NCBI GenBank assembly: GCA_030645615.1
Contig: JAUSNB010000053.1
Location: 1 to 64,000, forward strand
Origin: Actinomycetota bacterium
GTDB lineage: Bacteria; Actinomycetota; Actinomycetes; S36-B12
Direction of reading: 5' to 3'
DNA length: 64,000 bases
How positions within the stretch are numbered: the first letter of the stretch is position 1; every line of letters starts with the position of its first letter. The notes below the pieces were generated by a model. The model did not search any database and was not told the DNA's origin. It was given only the letters and a program-made list of their open reading frames with translations. Below are positions 18,401 through 25,270 of this stretch, piece by piece. The position numbers and the translations under genes were made by a program.

Positions 18401-18480
18401 TGCTTGCGCTGGGCTGCGACCAAGGGCAGGGCTACCTGTTCGGCCCCCCGGCGGCCGTCGACGAGCCGCCCTGGACCTGA
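15463..18480 (+). CDS. Membrane GGDEF-EAL cyclic-di-GMP protein 1
   Basis: 1005 aa. A MASE1-like membrane domain of about eight helices (1-300) is followed by a PAS domain (about 310-435, with DVLGRTDTDLFPPE), a second PAS-like region (about 440-575), a GGDEF domain (motif intact at 664-668) and an EAL domain (EALVR from 792, DDFGTGYSSLSWL, EGVETEQQ). An RxxD inhibitory site (RPED) lies five residues before GGDEF, so product feedback is expected. Both synthesis and hydrolysis of cyclic di-GMP look possible. GGGAGGGAG lies just before the ATG. It is a tandem paralogue of the next gene, with the same domain order. Confidence 0.93.
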   Translation: MLDARASRLRTYPWVTAAVLFAVAVGCYALLPVIAPLNAAGAGGLSLVGIGLGLVVGLALRCDEQFTVPLAAGAGTAVLVGALLEGMPTGLCIALGIGVGLEAWAVAYLLRATGAAGLRNPGQVGRLIVVAVLTGVVAACIAAVLVHLFGMTIGDPWYEIRAWATDDIFGLIVIAPALALAPDPRTWPWDRAVEFAVAAVFTGVVTIVIFFFTDAANPGLLGWPYLVVIGPAWIAVRLGAAAVAPVSAVVFWLAAVATADDFGPYTLASADAVDRVVTVEVYAIVLASGLLALGTLRDDRLRQLDRARESSRLLDEVINGSEASVYAKDYDDGGRYVMVNEGWHRVSGTRDEDVLGRTDTDLFPPEVALAYGANDARVIAEDAPLVFEERYQDDAGTVRIVSSSKFPLRDNRGRVWGVGGVSTDISDTVRAREVEVRQAELLHAVFELSPTPAVRLQLRGDGTLTPLDANAAMLVLLGLPGGAPQGLDLMARVHPDDLALAWESVRASARSGGPDGVAPVRQREIRLQAADGHTVHVLMSAASVRNPDPAEDLPDAPASEAVEVVAQFEDVTARRTAEQALADQARRDAVTGLPNRRALHDRMGAALHRLRLSPGTVTVLVCDIDRFKDVNDSLGHQAGDELLREVAVRLRATLRPEDTLARLGGDEFVVLIEGLKDVSEAVMTGLRLQDRIGEAWPFGGQAFQPHMSIGVATATDADITVDELLRRADLAMYEAKDAGRNRVQVYERSVDDEIQRAVAIQHDLRRAIDASGLVVHYQPVVRLADAAILGGEALVRLRNTDGTLMPPGSFVPQAEATGLVVPMGAWVLRRALADLRKWRERGLPYVVSVNVSQWQHREQGFAAFVLDLAEQAGVSPTWLVVEVTETALINDPVLSGRELGELSEAGVGVALDDFGTGYSSLSWLTELPVNVVKIDQGFTSELGTDARKGAIVKALIEVSHDLGLTVVAEGVETEQQRDLLLALGCDQGQGYLFGPPAAVDEPPWT

Positions 18481-18512
18481 CGCGACACTCCGCTTCGCGG
18501 GCATTGCGTCGC

Positions 18513-18518
18513 TACCCT
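18513..18518 (+). promoter_or_regulatory. -10 element for GGDEF-EAL gene 2
   Basis: TACCCT lies in the 93-bp gap between the tandem cyclic-di-GMP genes, 55 nt before the ATG at 18574. It implies that the second copy has its own promoter. Confidence 0.35.
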
Positions 18519-18573
18519 GTGAACGGCTGCGGCACGGCCCATGACGGGATGACCTGACTGTTCGGGAGGCGGC

Positions 18574-21570
18574 ATGGGGGACGCCTGGGCAGCTTCGGCC
18601 CGCCGGGACCGGCTCGCAGCCATCGCCCTGGGGACGCTGGCATCGGGGCTGGCCTACGGGTTCCTGCCGGGGCTCGCGCCCAAGCCACTCGGGGACCAGG
18701 TGACGCTCCTCCTCCTCGGCGTCCTCCTCGGCGTCGTTGCCGGCGTGGCAGTGCGACTGCCGCCCGCTGCCGCGCCCGCCATGGGAGCGGCCGTGGCCGT
18801 GGCCCTCACCGCGCGCTACACGCTCGCCGGCATCCCGTGGCTCCCGGTCCTCCTCGTCGCGGTGCTCATCGGCGCCGAGATCGCGATCCTGCCGTGGTTG
18901 TGGCGGCGCGGCCGGGTGCCCTCGCTGGCGCGGCCGCGCGATTTGGCCGTGCTCTTCATCGCCGGGGTGGGCGTCGCGTTGGCCAGCGGGTTGCTGGCCG
19001 CAACGGTGTCGGCGACGGCAGGGTTGCCGGTCGAGGACTTCTTCCACACCTTCCGGGCTTGGGTCCTGGATGACGTCTTCGGGCTGCTGGTCATCGCCCC
19101 CGCATTGATGGTCGTTGCCCGGCCGAGGGACTGGGCCTGGTCCCGCGCCCTGGAGTTCGTCGGCGCCACGGCACTGAGCCTGGGCAGCGTGCTGTACATC
19201 TTCGCGTTGGCCAACGTGGCCGGGCCGGGCTGGTTCGGCTTGCCCTACCTCGTGATCGTGGGTCCGATCTGGGCGGCGGCCCGGCTGGGCGTGAGGGGGA
19301 CGACGCCGATCCTGGCGGTCAGCTTCTGGCTCTTGGTCTATGCCACAACGTCCGGCAATGGCCCCTTCGTGCAGGCCTCTACCGATCCGGTCGAGCAACT
19401 CGGCGTGGCGGAGCTCTTCGCCATCGTGATGTCAACGACCGTCCTCGCGATCGCCGTGCTGCGCGACGACCGGCTGCGCTCGGTGGCACGGCTCGCCGAA
19501 TCCGGACGGTTCGTCCGCCAGATCGTCGACGGCTCCGAGTCGGCCATCTTCGCCAAGTCCTACGCGGCTGAGGACGCGGGCACGTACGTCCTGTCGAACA
19601 ATGCGGCCGCGCGGATCGCCGGACGAGATCCCGAGGACGTGCTGGGCCGTACCGATGCCGAGTTGTTCCCCCCGGATCTGGCCGAGTCGCTGCGATCGAG
19701 CGATCTGGCAGTCATCGCCACGGGCAGCGCGGTCGAGGCAGAGCGGGTGCTTCCGGGCCCTGATAGTGGAGGGCGCGTGTACTCCAGTTCGACCTTCCCG
19801 CTCGTCCGGGAGGACGGCACCGTGTGGGGCGTGGCCGGCATCGCAACGGACATCACCGTCCTGACGCGCGCGCGTGAGCACGAGGCGGAACAGGCCCATC
19901 TGCTGAGGCTGGTGTTCGAGCTGTCCCCGATGCCCGCCACCCGGCTCGTGCTCCGCGACGACGGCGTGGTGGAGGTCGTCGCCGCCAACGCGGCCATGTG
20001 CCGGCTCGTGGGTGCGCCGCTGGGATCGCTGGATGGCACCGACCTCCAGTTGCGGATCCACCCCGGGGACCGTGACGACGCGCGCCGGCTGCTGGAGCAG
20101 GCGAAGCTCGGCGTGCGACGCGACGGAGGAATGCGACAGAGGGAGATGCGCCTGCAGACCCTCGACGGACGCACCGTCTGGGTGCTGGTCAGCGCGGGGG
20201 CGCTCGGCGATCCCGATGCACCTCGGGGGCAGGCGGTCGTCGAGTTGGTCGTCCAGTTCGAGGACTTCACGGCCCGGCGCGACGCCGAGCGTGCGTTGTC
20301 GCGGATGGCACTGCGTGACACCGTGACGGGGCTGCCGAACCGGCGCGCCCTGCAGGAACGCATGCATATCGCGTTGACCCGGCTGCGCCGCAACCCCGCC
20401 TTGGTCACTGTGCTGTTCTGCGACCTCGACCAGTTCAAGGATGTCAACGACAGCCTTGGGCACCAGGTCGGCGATGACTTCCTCCGGGAGGTCGCGCACC
20501 GGATGCTGGCCACGATGCGCTCGGAGGACACGGTCGCCAGGCTGGGGGGCGACGAGTTCGTCGTCCTCGCGGAAGGGGTGACGGACGAGGCCCAGGCCAC
20601 GGTCATCGCGCAACGCTTGCAGGCCAGGCTGGCTGAGCCCTGGCAGCACGACCACCAGTTGTTCCGACCGACGATGAGCATCGGCATCGCGATGACCGAG
20701 GATTCCGAGGTGTCGGCCGACGAGTTGCTGCGACGCGCCGACCTCGCGATGTACCGGGCCAAGGCGAATGGCCGCGACCGGGTGGAGCTGTACGACCGCG
20801 CGCACGACGAGGCCATGCAGCGTGCGGTGGCTATCCAGCAGCAGCTTCGCGAGGCCCTCGACGCTGGCACACTCGTCCTGGCGTTCCAGCCGATCGTGCG
20901 GCTCGACAACGGCGCCTTCACCGGGGCCGAGGCACTGGTGCGCATGCCGGCGAGCGATGGGCAGCTCATGGCCCCGGGGATGTTCCTGCCCGATGCGGAG
21001 TCATCCGGCCTCATCGTGCCGATGGGGGCGTGGGTGCTCGAGACCGCCCTCGCGCAGCTGGCTCAATGGCGGGCGCGGGGCTTGACGCTGACGATGTCAG
21101 TCAACGTCAGCCCAGGACAGCTGCGCGAAGGCTTCGCGGCGGCCCTGATCCAACGGATGGCGGATCTGGAGCTGGAGACCGGGTGGCTGACCATCGAGGT
21201 GACTGAGACCGCCCTGATCCACGAGGCAGGTAGGTCGATCCGCGAGCTTGCCCACCTGCGCGCTGCGGGGGTGGAGATCGCGCTGGACGACTTCGGGACC
21301 GGCTACTCCAGCCTGACCTGGTTGACGCAGTTCCCGGTCAGCATCGTCAAGATCGACCGCTCATTCACTGCCGAGATCCTCGACGATCCCCGGACGTCGG
21401 TGATCGTCGAAGCGGTCATCGACGTGGCGCACAAGCTCGATGTCTCGGTGATCGCGGAGGGCGTCGAGCACGACGACCAGCATCGCTGGCTCGCCGAGCA
21501 CCGGTGCGACCAGGCCCAGGGCTACTTGTTCGGCGCTCCCATGGGTGCCGGTGTGCTGCCCTGGACCTGA
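18574..21570 (+). CDS. Membrane GGDEF-EAL cyclic-di-GMP protein 2
   Basis: 998 aa, same architecture as its upstream neighbour: about eight membrane helices (1-300, MASE1-like), PAS (DVLGRTDAELFPPD, about 350), a PAS-like region, GGDEF (motif 658-662) with an RxxD inhibitory site (RSED) five residues before it, and EAL (EALVR from 786, DDFGTGYSSLTWL, EGVEHDDQ). All catalytic signatures are intact. The membrane sensor has diverged much more than the catalytic half, so the two copies probably sense different signals and feed one cyclic-di-GMP pool. GGGAGG precedes the ATG. It is convergent with the LppM-like gene, 7 bp away. Confidence 0.93.
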   Translation: MGDAWAASARRDRLAAIALGTLASGLAYGFLPGLAPKPLGDQVTLLLLGVLLGVVAGVAVRLPPAAAPAMGAAVAVALTARYTLAGIPWLPVLLVAVLIGAEIAILPWLWRRGRVPSLARPRDLAVLFIAGVGVALASGLLAATVSATAGLPVEDFFHTFRAWVLDDVFGLLVIAPALMVVARPRDWAWSRALEFVGATALSLGSVLYIFALANVAGPGWFGLPYLVIVGPIWAAARLGVRGTTPILAVSFWLLVYATTSGNGPFVQASTDPVEQLGVAELFAIVMSTTVLAIAVLRDDRLRSVARLAESGRFVRQIVDGSESAIFAKSYAAEDAGTYVLSNNAAARIAGRDPEDVLGRTDAELFPPDLAESLRSSDLAVIATGSAVEAERVLPGPDSGGRVYSSSTFPLVREDGTVWGVAGIATDITVLTRAREHEAEQAHLLRLVFELSPMPATRLVLRDDGVVEVVAANAAMCRLVGAPLGSLDGTDLQLRIHPGDRDDARRLLEQAKLGVRRDGGMRQREMRLQTLDGRTVWVLVSAGALGDPDAPRGQAVVELVVQFEDFTARRDAERALSRMALRDTVTGLPNRRALQERMHIALTRLRRNPALVTVLFCDLDQFKDVNDSLGHQVGDDFLREVAHRMLATMRSEDTVARLGGDEFVVLAEGVTDEAQATVIAQRLQARLAEPWQHDHQLFRPTMSIGIAMTEDSEVSADELLRRADLAMYRAKANGRDRVELYDRAHDEAMQRAVAIQQQLREALDAGTLVLAFQPIVRLDNGAFTGAEALVRMPASDGQLMAPGMFLPDAESSGLIVPMGAWVLETALAQLAQWRARGLTLTMSVNVSPGQLREGFAAALIQRMADLELETGWLTIEVTETALIHEAGRSIRELAHLRAAGVEIALDDFGTGYSSLTWLTQFPVSIVKIDRSFTAEILDDPRTSVIVEAVIDVAHKLDVSVIAEGVEHDDQHRWLAEHRCDQAQGYLFGAPMGAGVLPWT

Positions 21571-21577
21571 TCGTCGG

Positions 21578-22435
21578 TCAGGCCTGCGGTGCCGGCGGGG
21601 GTTCCTCGGCCTTCGGCTCCTCGACGACGGGCTCGGCGACGACCGTTTCATCAGCGACGGCCATGGGCTCGGTGACCGTCTCGGCCACGACGACCGGGGC
21701 CACCACGGCGGCGGCCGGGGCGGGCTTGCGACCGCGCATGACGAGGGCGACCACAACGGCGATCACGATGATCGCGAGCAGGACCAGGCCGACGATCAGC
21801 AGGATCGTGCCGATCCCGCCACCGCCCGCGCCACTCGCCTTGCTGACGATCGTGACCTCGAAGACATCAGCCATCGGGCCCTTGATGGTGGCCGTGGTAT
21901 CCGACGTCTTCTCGACCATCGTCCCCGTCACCGAGGTGATCTCGCCCGGGAACGTCACGTTGACCGTGAGGTCGCCCATGCTGGCTCCACCGGTCAGGGC
22001 GGCAGCGTCCTCCCCGCCGGTCAGGCCTTCCGACCCCTCGTTCACCAGCGCGAAGGTGATCTCCTCGCCGGTCTTGGTGATGGTCCACGGGCCGTCCGCC
22101 GGGTCGGTGAACGCTTGCTCGGAGAACGCGCAGGTGTAGACGAAGTCCGTGTCGGTCTCTGACGCGGTGCAGTCGCCGGTGGTGAGCACGCTGCCTGCGC
22201 TGTCCGAGCCCTCGGACGTGATGCCGCTGCTGAAGGAGTCCAGGTCGGTCATCCCCAGCATGTTGGCCGCCTGCTTCTGCAGGCCGATGGCGAGGGTGCC
22301 GGAAGCCTTGGCGTCGGAGTTGACGTTGACATCGGCGGTCATGGACAGGCAGCCAGTCAGCGACACGACAGCGAGGGCGCCGACGGTCACGAGTGCGAGT
22401 CTCCGGTTGAGGCGGCGCGGGGCGATGGTGCGCAT
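21578..22435 (-). CDS. LppM-like lipoprotein (DUF3153)
   Basis: 285 aa. A signal peptide ends in a lipobox (SLTGC, Cys near residue 28). A beta-rich extracytoplasmic domain (about 30-200) follows, starting SMTADVNVNSDAKASGT, then one hydrophobic helix (about 208-235, TILLIVGLVLLAIIVIAVVVALV) and an Ala/Pro/Glu-rich tail. This arrangement matches mycobacterial LppM (Rv2171), an envelope lipoprotein linked to phagosome interaction; in an environmental actinobacterium the role is unknown. AGGAG lies 6 nt before the ATG. The acidic low-complexity tail would be cytoplasmic. Confidence 0.85.
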   Translation of the reverse strand: MRTIAPRRLNRRLALVTVGALAVVSLTGCLSMTADVNVNSDAKASGTLAIGLQKQAANMLGMTDLDSFSSGITSEGSDSAGSVLTTGDCTASETDTDFVYTCAFSEQAFTDPADGPWTITKTGEEITFALVNEGSEGLTGGEDAAALTGGASMGDLTVNVTFPGEITSVTGTMVEKTSDTTATIKGPMADVFEVTIVSKASGAGGGGIGTILLIVGLVLLAIIVIAVVVALVMRGRKPAPAAAVVAPVVVAETVTEPMAVADETVVAEPVVEEPKAEEPPPAPQA

Positions 22436-22478
22436 GATGGACTCCTGTCGTAGGTGACGGCCTCATCGTAGGGGCCGA

Positions 22479-23795
22479 CTACAGGCCGAGTCGCGTCTTC
22501 TCCACCTTGCCCATGGCGTTCCTGGGCAGTGCGTCGACTAGGTGGATTCGGCGCGGGCACTTGTGGCGCGCGATGCGCTGAGCCGCGTGCGCCGCCAGCT
22601 CGTCGGCCGTGACGCCCATCGCGACCACGTAGGCCACGACGCACTGGCCGAGGTCGTCGTCGGGCTCGCCAACGACGGCGACCTCGTCGACGGCCGGGTG
22701 ATCCAGCAGTGCATCCTCGACCTCGCCCGCGCCGATCCGGTACCCGCCGCTCTTGATCAGGTCCGTCGAGGCGCGACCGACGATGCGATGGACACCGTCG
22801 TTGCCCACGCAGGCGATGTCACCGGTGCGGAACCATCCGTCCGAGGTGAACGCCGACGCGGTTGCTTCCGGACGGCCGAGGTAGCCGGCGAAGACGCTGC
22901 GCCCCCGCACCTCCAGCTCGCCGATGGACTCGCCGTCTGCCGCAACCAGACCGCCGTCGTCGCCGGTCAGCCGGGTGCTGACGTCGCCGACGGGCTGGCC
23001 CACGGTTCCCTGGATGCGCCGCTCCGTGGCGCGGGCGCTCAGCGTGATGAGGGTCTCCGTCATGCCGTACCGCTCGATCGGCGACTGGCCGGCGAGGGAT
23101 CCCAGTGCCGTGAACGTGCCCAGCGGAAGCGCCGCGCTGCCCGATACCAGCAGGCGGGCGCCCCTCAAGGCGCGCGCGGCGGACTCGTCCCGGGCCACCC
23201 GCGTCCAGACCGTGGGGACCCCGAAGTAGAGCGAGCCGCCGGCCGCCGCGTAGGCCGCTGGCGTCGGCCGACCGGTGTGGTGCAGGCGGCAGCCGACCTG
23301 GCGCGCACCGAGGACCCCGAGCACGAGGCCATGCACGTGGTACAGCGGAAGTCCGTGCACGAGCGTGTCGTCCGGGTCCCACTGCCACGCCTCGGCCAGC
23401 CCCTCGATGCCGTGCTCGATGGCCCCGTGGGAGATCGGTACTCCCTTGGGACGTCCGGTGGTCCCGCTCGTGTAGAGAAGCAGGGCGGTGCCAGGGGCCG
23501 GCCCGGGGCGGTCGCCGGCTCCCGGCAGGTCCGTCACCTCCCCGTCGTCAACGAGCAGGACGGACCCGCTATCCGCGAGCAGGTGACGGAGTTCGGCCGG
23601 CGTCGAATCGGGGCTTACCGGTACGACCGGTACCCCCGCCGCGAGCCCGGCAAGGACCGCCGTGACGGCGTCGATGCTGGCGTGCATGATGACGGCGACG
23701 GCAGCCGCCCCGGCCAGGCGTGCCGCCATGGCCTCGGCGGCGACATCGAGTTCGTCCCACGACGTCGCGGTGCCGGCGATGACGACGGAAGTCAT
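22479..23795 (-). CDS. Acyl-CoA synthetase, malonyl-CoA synthetase (MatB)-like
   Basis: 438 aa, ANL superfamily. It has the P-loop LLLYTSGTTGRPKGVPISHGA, the A5 motif RYGMTET, GWFRTGDIA, GRASTDLIKSGGYRIGAGEVE and a C-terminal catalytic Lys in PRNAMGKVEKTRL. It activates a carboxylate as an acyl-adenylate and then a CoA ester; the compact motifs resemble MatB/ACSF3, so malonate or methylmalonate is the best guess. It is about 50 residues shorter than typical MatB at the N-terminus. A TACCGT -10-like box sits 7 nt before the ATG, which supports this start. It is divergent from xthA, with a long palindrome in the 149-bp spacer. Confidence 0.82.
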   Translation of the reverse strand: MTSVVIAGTATSWDELDVAAEAMAARLAGAAAVAVIMHASIDAVTAVLAGLAAGVPVVPVSPDSTPAELRHLLADSGSVLLVDDGEVTDLPGAGDRPGPAPGTALLLYTSGTTGRPKGVPISHGAIEHGIEGLAEAWQWDPDDTLVHGLPLYHVHGLVLGVLGARQVGCRLHHTGRPTPAAYAAAGGSLYFGVPTVWTRVARDESAARALRGARLLVSGSAALPLGTFTALGSLAGQSPIERYGMTETLITLSARATERRIQGTVGQPVGDVSTRLTGDDGGLVAADGESIGELEVRGRSVFAGYLGRPEATASAFTSDGWFRTGDIACVGNDGVHRIVGRASTDLIKSGGYRIGAGEVEDALLDHPAVDEVAVVGEPDDDLGQCVVAYVVAMGVTADELAAHAAQRIARHKCPRRIHLVDALPRNAMGKVEKTRLGL

Positions 23796-23802
23796 GCCCG
23801 CG

Positions 23803-23808
23803 ACGGTA
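23803..23808 (-). promoter_or_regulatory. -10 element of leaderless acyl-CoA synthetase transcript
   Basis: TACCGT on the minus strand ends 7 nt before the ATG at 23795; there is no Shine-Dalgarno sequence. Confidence 0.5.
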
Positions 23809-23818
23809 CCCCCGAGGG

Positions 23819-23878
23819 CCGAGACCTGCCGCCAGCGTCACTCCCGGGTCCGGGAATGACGCCTAGGGCTGGTCTCGG
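23819..23878. repeat. Long intergenic inverted repeat (P2) between divergent genes
   Basis: CCGAGACC (23819-23826) pairs with GGTCTCGG (23871-23878). Inside, GCGTCA (23835-23840) pairs with TGACGC (23857-23862) around CCCGG/CCGGG. It sits between two divergent leaderless starts, so it cannot be a terminator. The inner core recurs at 29052-29081. Confidence 0.7.
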
Positions 23879-23931
23879 CGGAGCGACTTCGTTGCGGCGA
23901 CGCTAACTGTGGGGCCTGGCCGGCCCCGCAC

Positions 23932-23937
23932 TACGGT
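23932..23937 (+). promoter_or_regulatory. -10 element of leaderless xthA transcript
   Basis: TACGGT ends 7 nt before the ATG at 23945; there is no Shine-Dalgarno sequence. Confidence 0.5.
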
Positions 23938-23944
23938 ACGCAGG

Positions 23945-24775
23945 ATGAGCCCCAGGACCGCCCCGGCGTTGCGCGTCGTCACCGCCAACGTCAACGGGAT
24001 CAGGGCCGCGGCCAGGCGCGGGGGACTGGAGTGGCTGGCCGCGGCTAGGCCTGACGTGCTGTGCCTGCAAGAGGTGCGGGCCACCCACGAGCAGCTCCAC
24101 GAAGCCCTCGCGGCTTCCCCGCTTCGCGGCTGGCACGTCGAGCATGCGCCGGCGCCGCAACTGGGCCGCGCGGGCGTGGCCGTGCTCACCCGAGTGCAGC
24201 CGCGAGCGGTGCGCACGACCACCCGGGTGCGCGGGCTGGACGGCATGGGCCGGTGGATCGAGGTGGACCTCGACGGCCCGTGGGGGCCGGTGACCGCGGT
24301 GTCGGTGTATGTCCACTCCGGGGAGGCCGGCACCGCGAAGCAGGACGAGAAGTACACCTTCCTCGCGGCCATGGACCGGCGACTGGCCGCCCTGCGCCGC
24401 GCTGCCCGCAAGGCCGGCGGGGACGTCATCGTCTGCGGCGACCTCAACATCGGCCACCGCGAGGTGGACATCAAGAACTGGCGAGGCAATCGGGGCCGGG
24501 CCGGCTTCCTGGAGGAGGAACGGGCGTACCTCGACGGCTGGTTCGCCGGTCCGTGGGTCGATCTCGGGCGCTCCCACGGCGGGCCGGGGCCGGGGCCGTA
24601 CACCTGGTGGTCATGGCGGGGGAAGAGCTTCGACACCGACGGCGGGTGGCGGATCGACTATGCGGTCGCCACCCCCGGGCTGGCGGATCGATGCGTGGCC
24701 GTCGCCGTGGGCCGGGCCGACTCGTACGACGAGCGATGGAGCGATCACGCACCGGTGGTGGTGGACTTCGCCTGA
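23945..24775 (+). CDS. xthA: Exodeoxyribonuclease III
   Basis: 276 aa, endonuclease/exonuclease/phosphatase fold. Motifs in order: TANVNGIRAA with the metal-site Asn, CLQEVRA with the metal-binding Glu, VYVHSG, CGDLNIGHREVDIKNW (Asp and Asn of the active site), RIDYAVATPGL, and the catalytic DH pair in SDHAPVVVDFA. It repairs abasic sites and 3'-blocked ends in DNA. Length is as expected. The ATG at 23945 with a -10-like box 7 nt upstream marks a leaderless message. The gene ends at the hairpin 24793-24826. Confidence 0.93.
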   Translation: MSPRTAPALRVVTANVNGIRAAARRGGLEWLAAARPDVLCLQEVRATHEQLHEALAASPLRGWHVEHAPAPQLGRAGVAVLTRVQPRAVRTTTRVRGLDGMGRWIEVDLDGPWGPVTAVSVYVHSGEAGTAKQDEKYTFLAAMDRRLAALRRAARKAGGDVIVCGDLNIGHREVDIKNWRGNRGRAGFLEEERAYLDGWFAGPWVDLGRSHGGPGPGPYTWWSWRGKSFDTDGGWRIDYAVATPGLADRCVAVAVGRADSYDERWSDHAPVVVDFA

Positions 24776-24792
24776 CCGCCCTCCCGGACAGG

Positions 24793-24826
24793 CCGAAGGC
24801 CCCCTCCGCGGGGAGGAGGCCTTCGG
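24793..24826. terminator. Bidirectional terminator hairpin
   Basis: CCGAAGGCC (24793-24801) pairs perfectly with GGCCTTCGG (24818-24826). The stem continues with CCTCC/GGAGG and a GCG-containing loop. It lies between convergent stops at 24775 and 24839. Confidence 0.75.
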
Positions 24827-24838
24827 ACGACGTGGGGC

Positions 24839-25006
24839 CTAGAGGTGGCGCGAGAAGATCGCGTCGATCTCGGCGCGCTCGGATGGGCTTATCGCCAGGG
24901 CGCGCTGGCGGTCCCACTCGCGATGGATTTGCTGGCGCGCGGTGCCCTCGCGGTCGAGGGGGCCGTGGCCCAGCATTGTTGCTACGACCTTCGCAAACGG
25001 CTTCAC
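24839..25006 (-). CDS. Small hypothetical protein, 55 aa
   Basis: The protein starts (GTG)KPFAKVVATMLGHG and ends SPSERAEIDAIFSRHL, is charged and helical, and has an Arg/Gln-rich middle (ARQQIHREWDRQRA). I do not recognise the family. Support comes from AGGAG 9 nt before the GTG at 25006, codon use like the neighbours (GC-rich third positions), and a clean terminator just past the stop. The ATG at 24976 is an alternative start giving 45 aa. It is divergent from fbiC. It has no membrane segment, signal or cysteine. Confidence 0.55.
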   Translation of the reverse strand: MKPFAKVVATMLGHGPLDREGTARQQIHREWDRQRALAISPSERAEIDAIFSRHL

Positions 25007-25148
25007 GGAGGATCACTCCTGTAATCGTTGGGGTGTTACCGGTGCCTTCGGGGCCTGTTCCTTGTGGGAAGTACCCCTCCGGCCCTTCAAGTATCGCCCC
25101 GATTTGTCTGAGCCCCAAACATATTTGTCGGATTGTGAGGGAGTTCAC

Positions 25149-25160
25149 GCAAGATCTTGC
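25149..25160. promoter_or_regulatory. Perfect 12-bp palindrome upstream of fbiC
   Basis: GCAAGATCTTGC is a perfect dyad in the AT-richer 264-bp spacer (25007-25270) between the divergent small gene and fbiC. Otherwise that spacer shows only a weak -10-like TATGGA near 25223. Possible operator; no regulator suggested. Confidence 0.25.
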
Positions 25161-25270
25161 AAGAACCGGACATTTCACCCGCTGAGGCGGCCGTCGCCTT
25201 CCCGTGGGGTCGCGCCGGGGCGTATGGAACGATGGCCGCGCAGCACGACGTCGAGTGCGAGGAGACAGGG

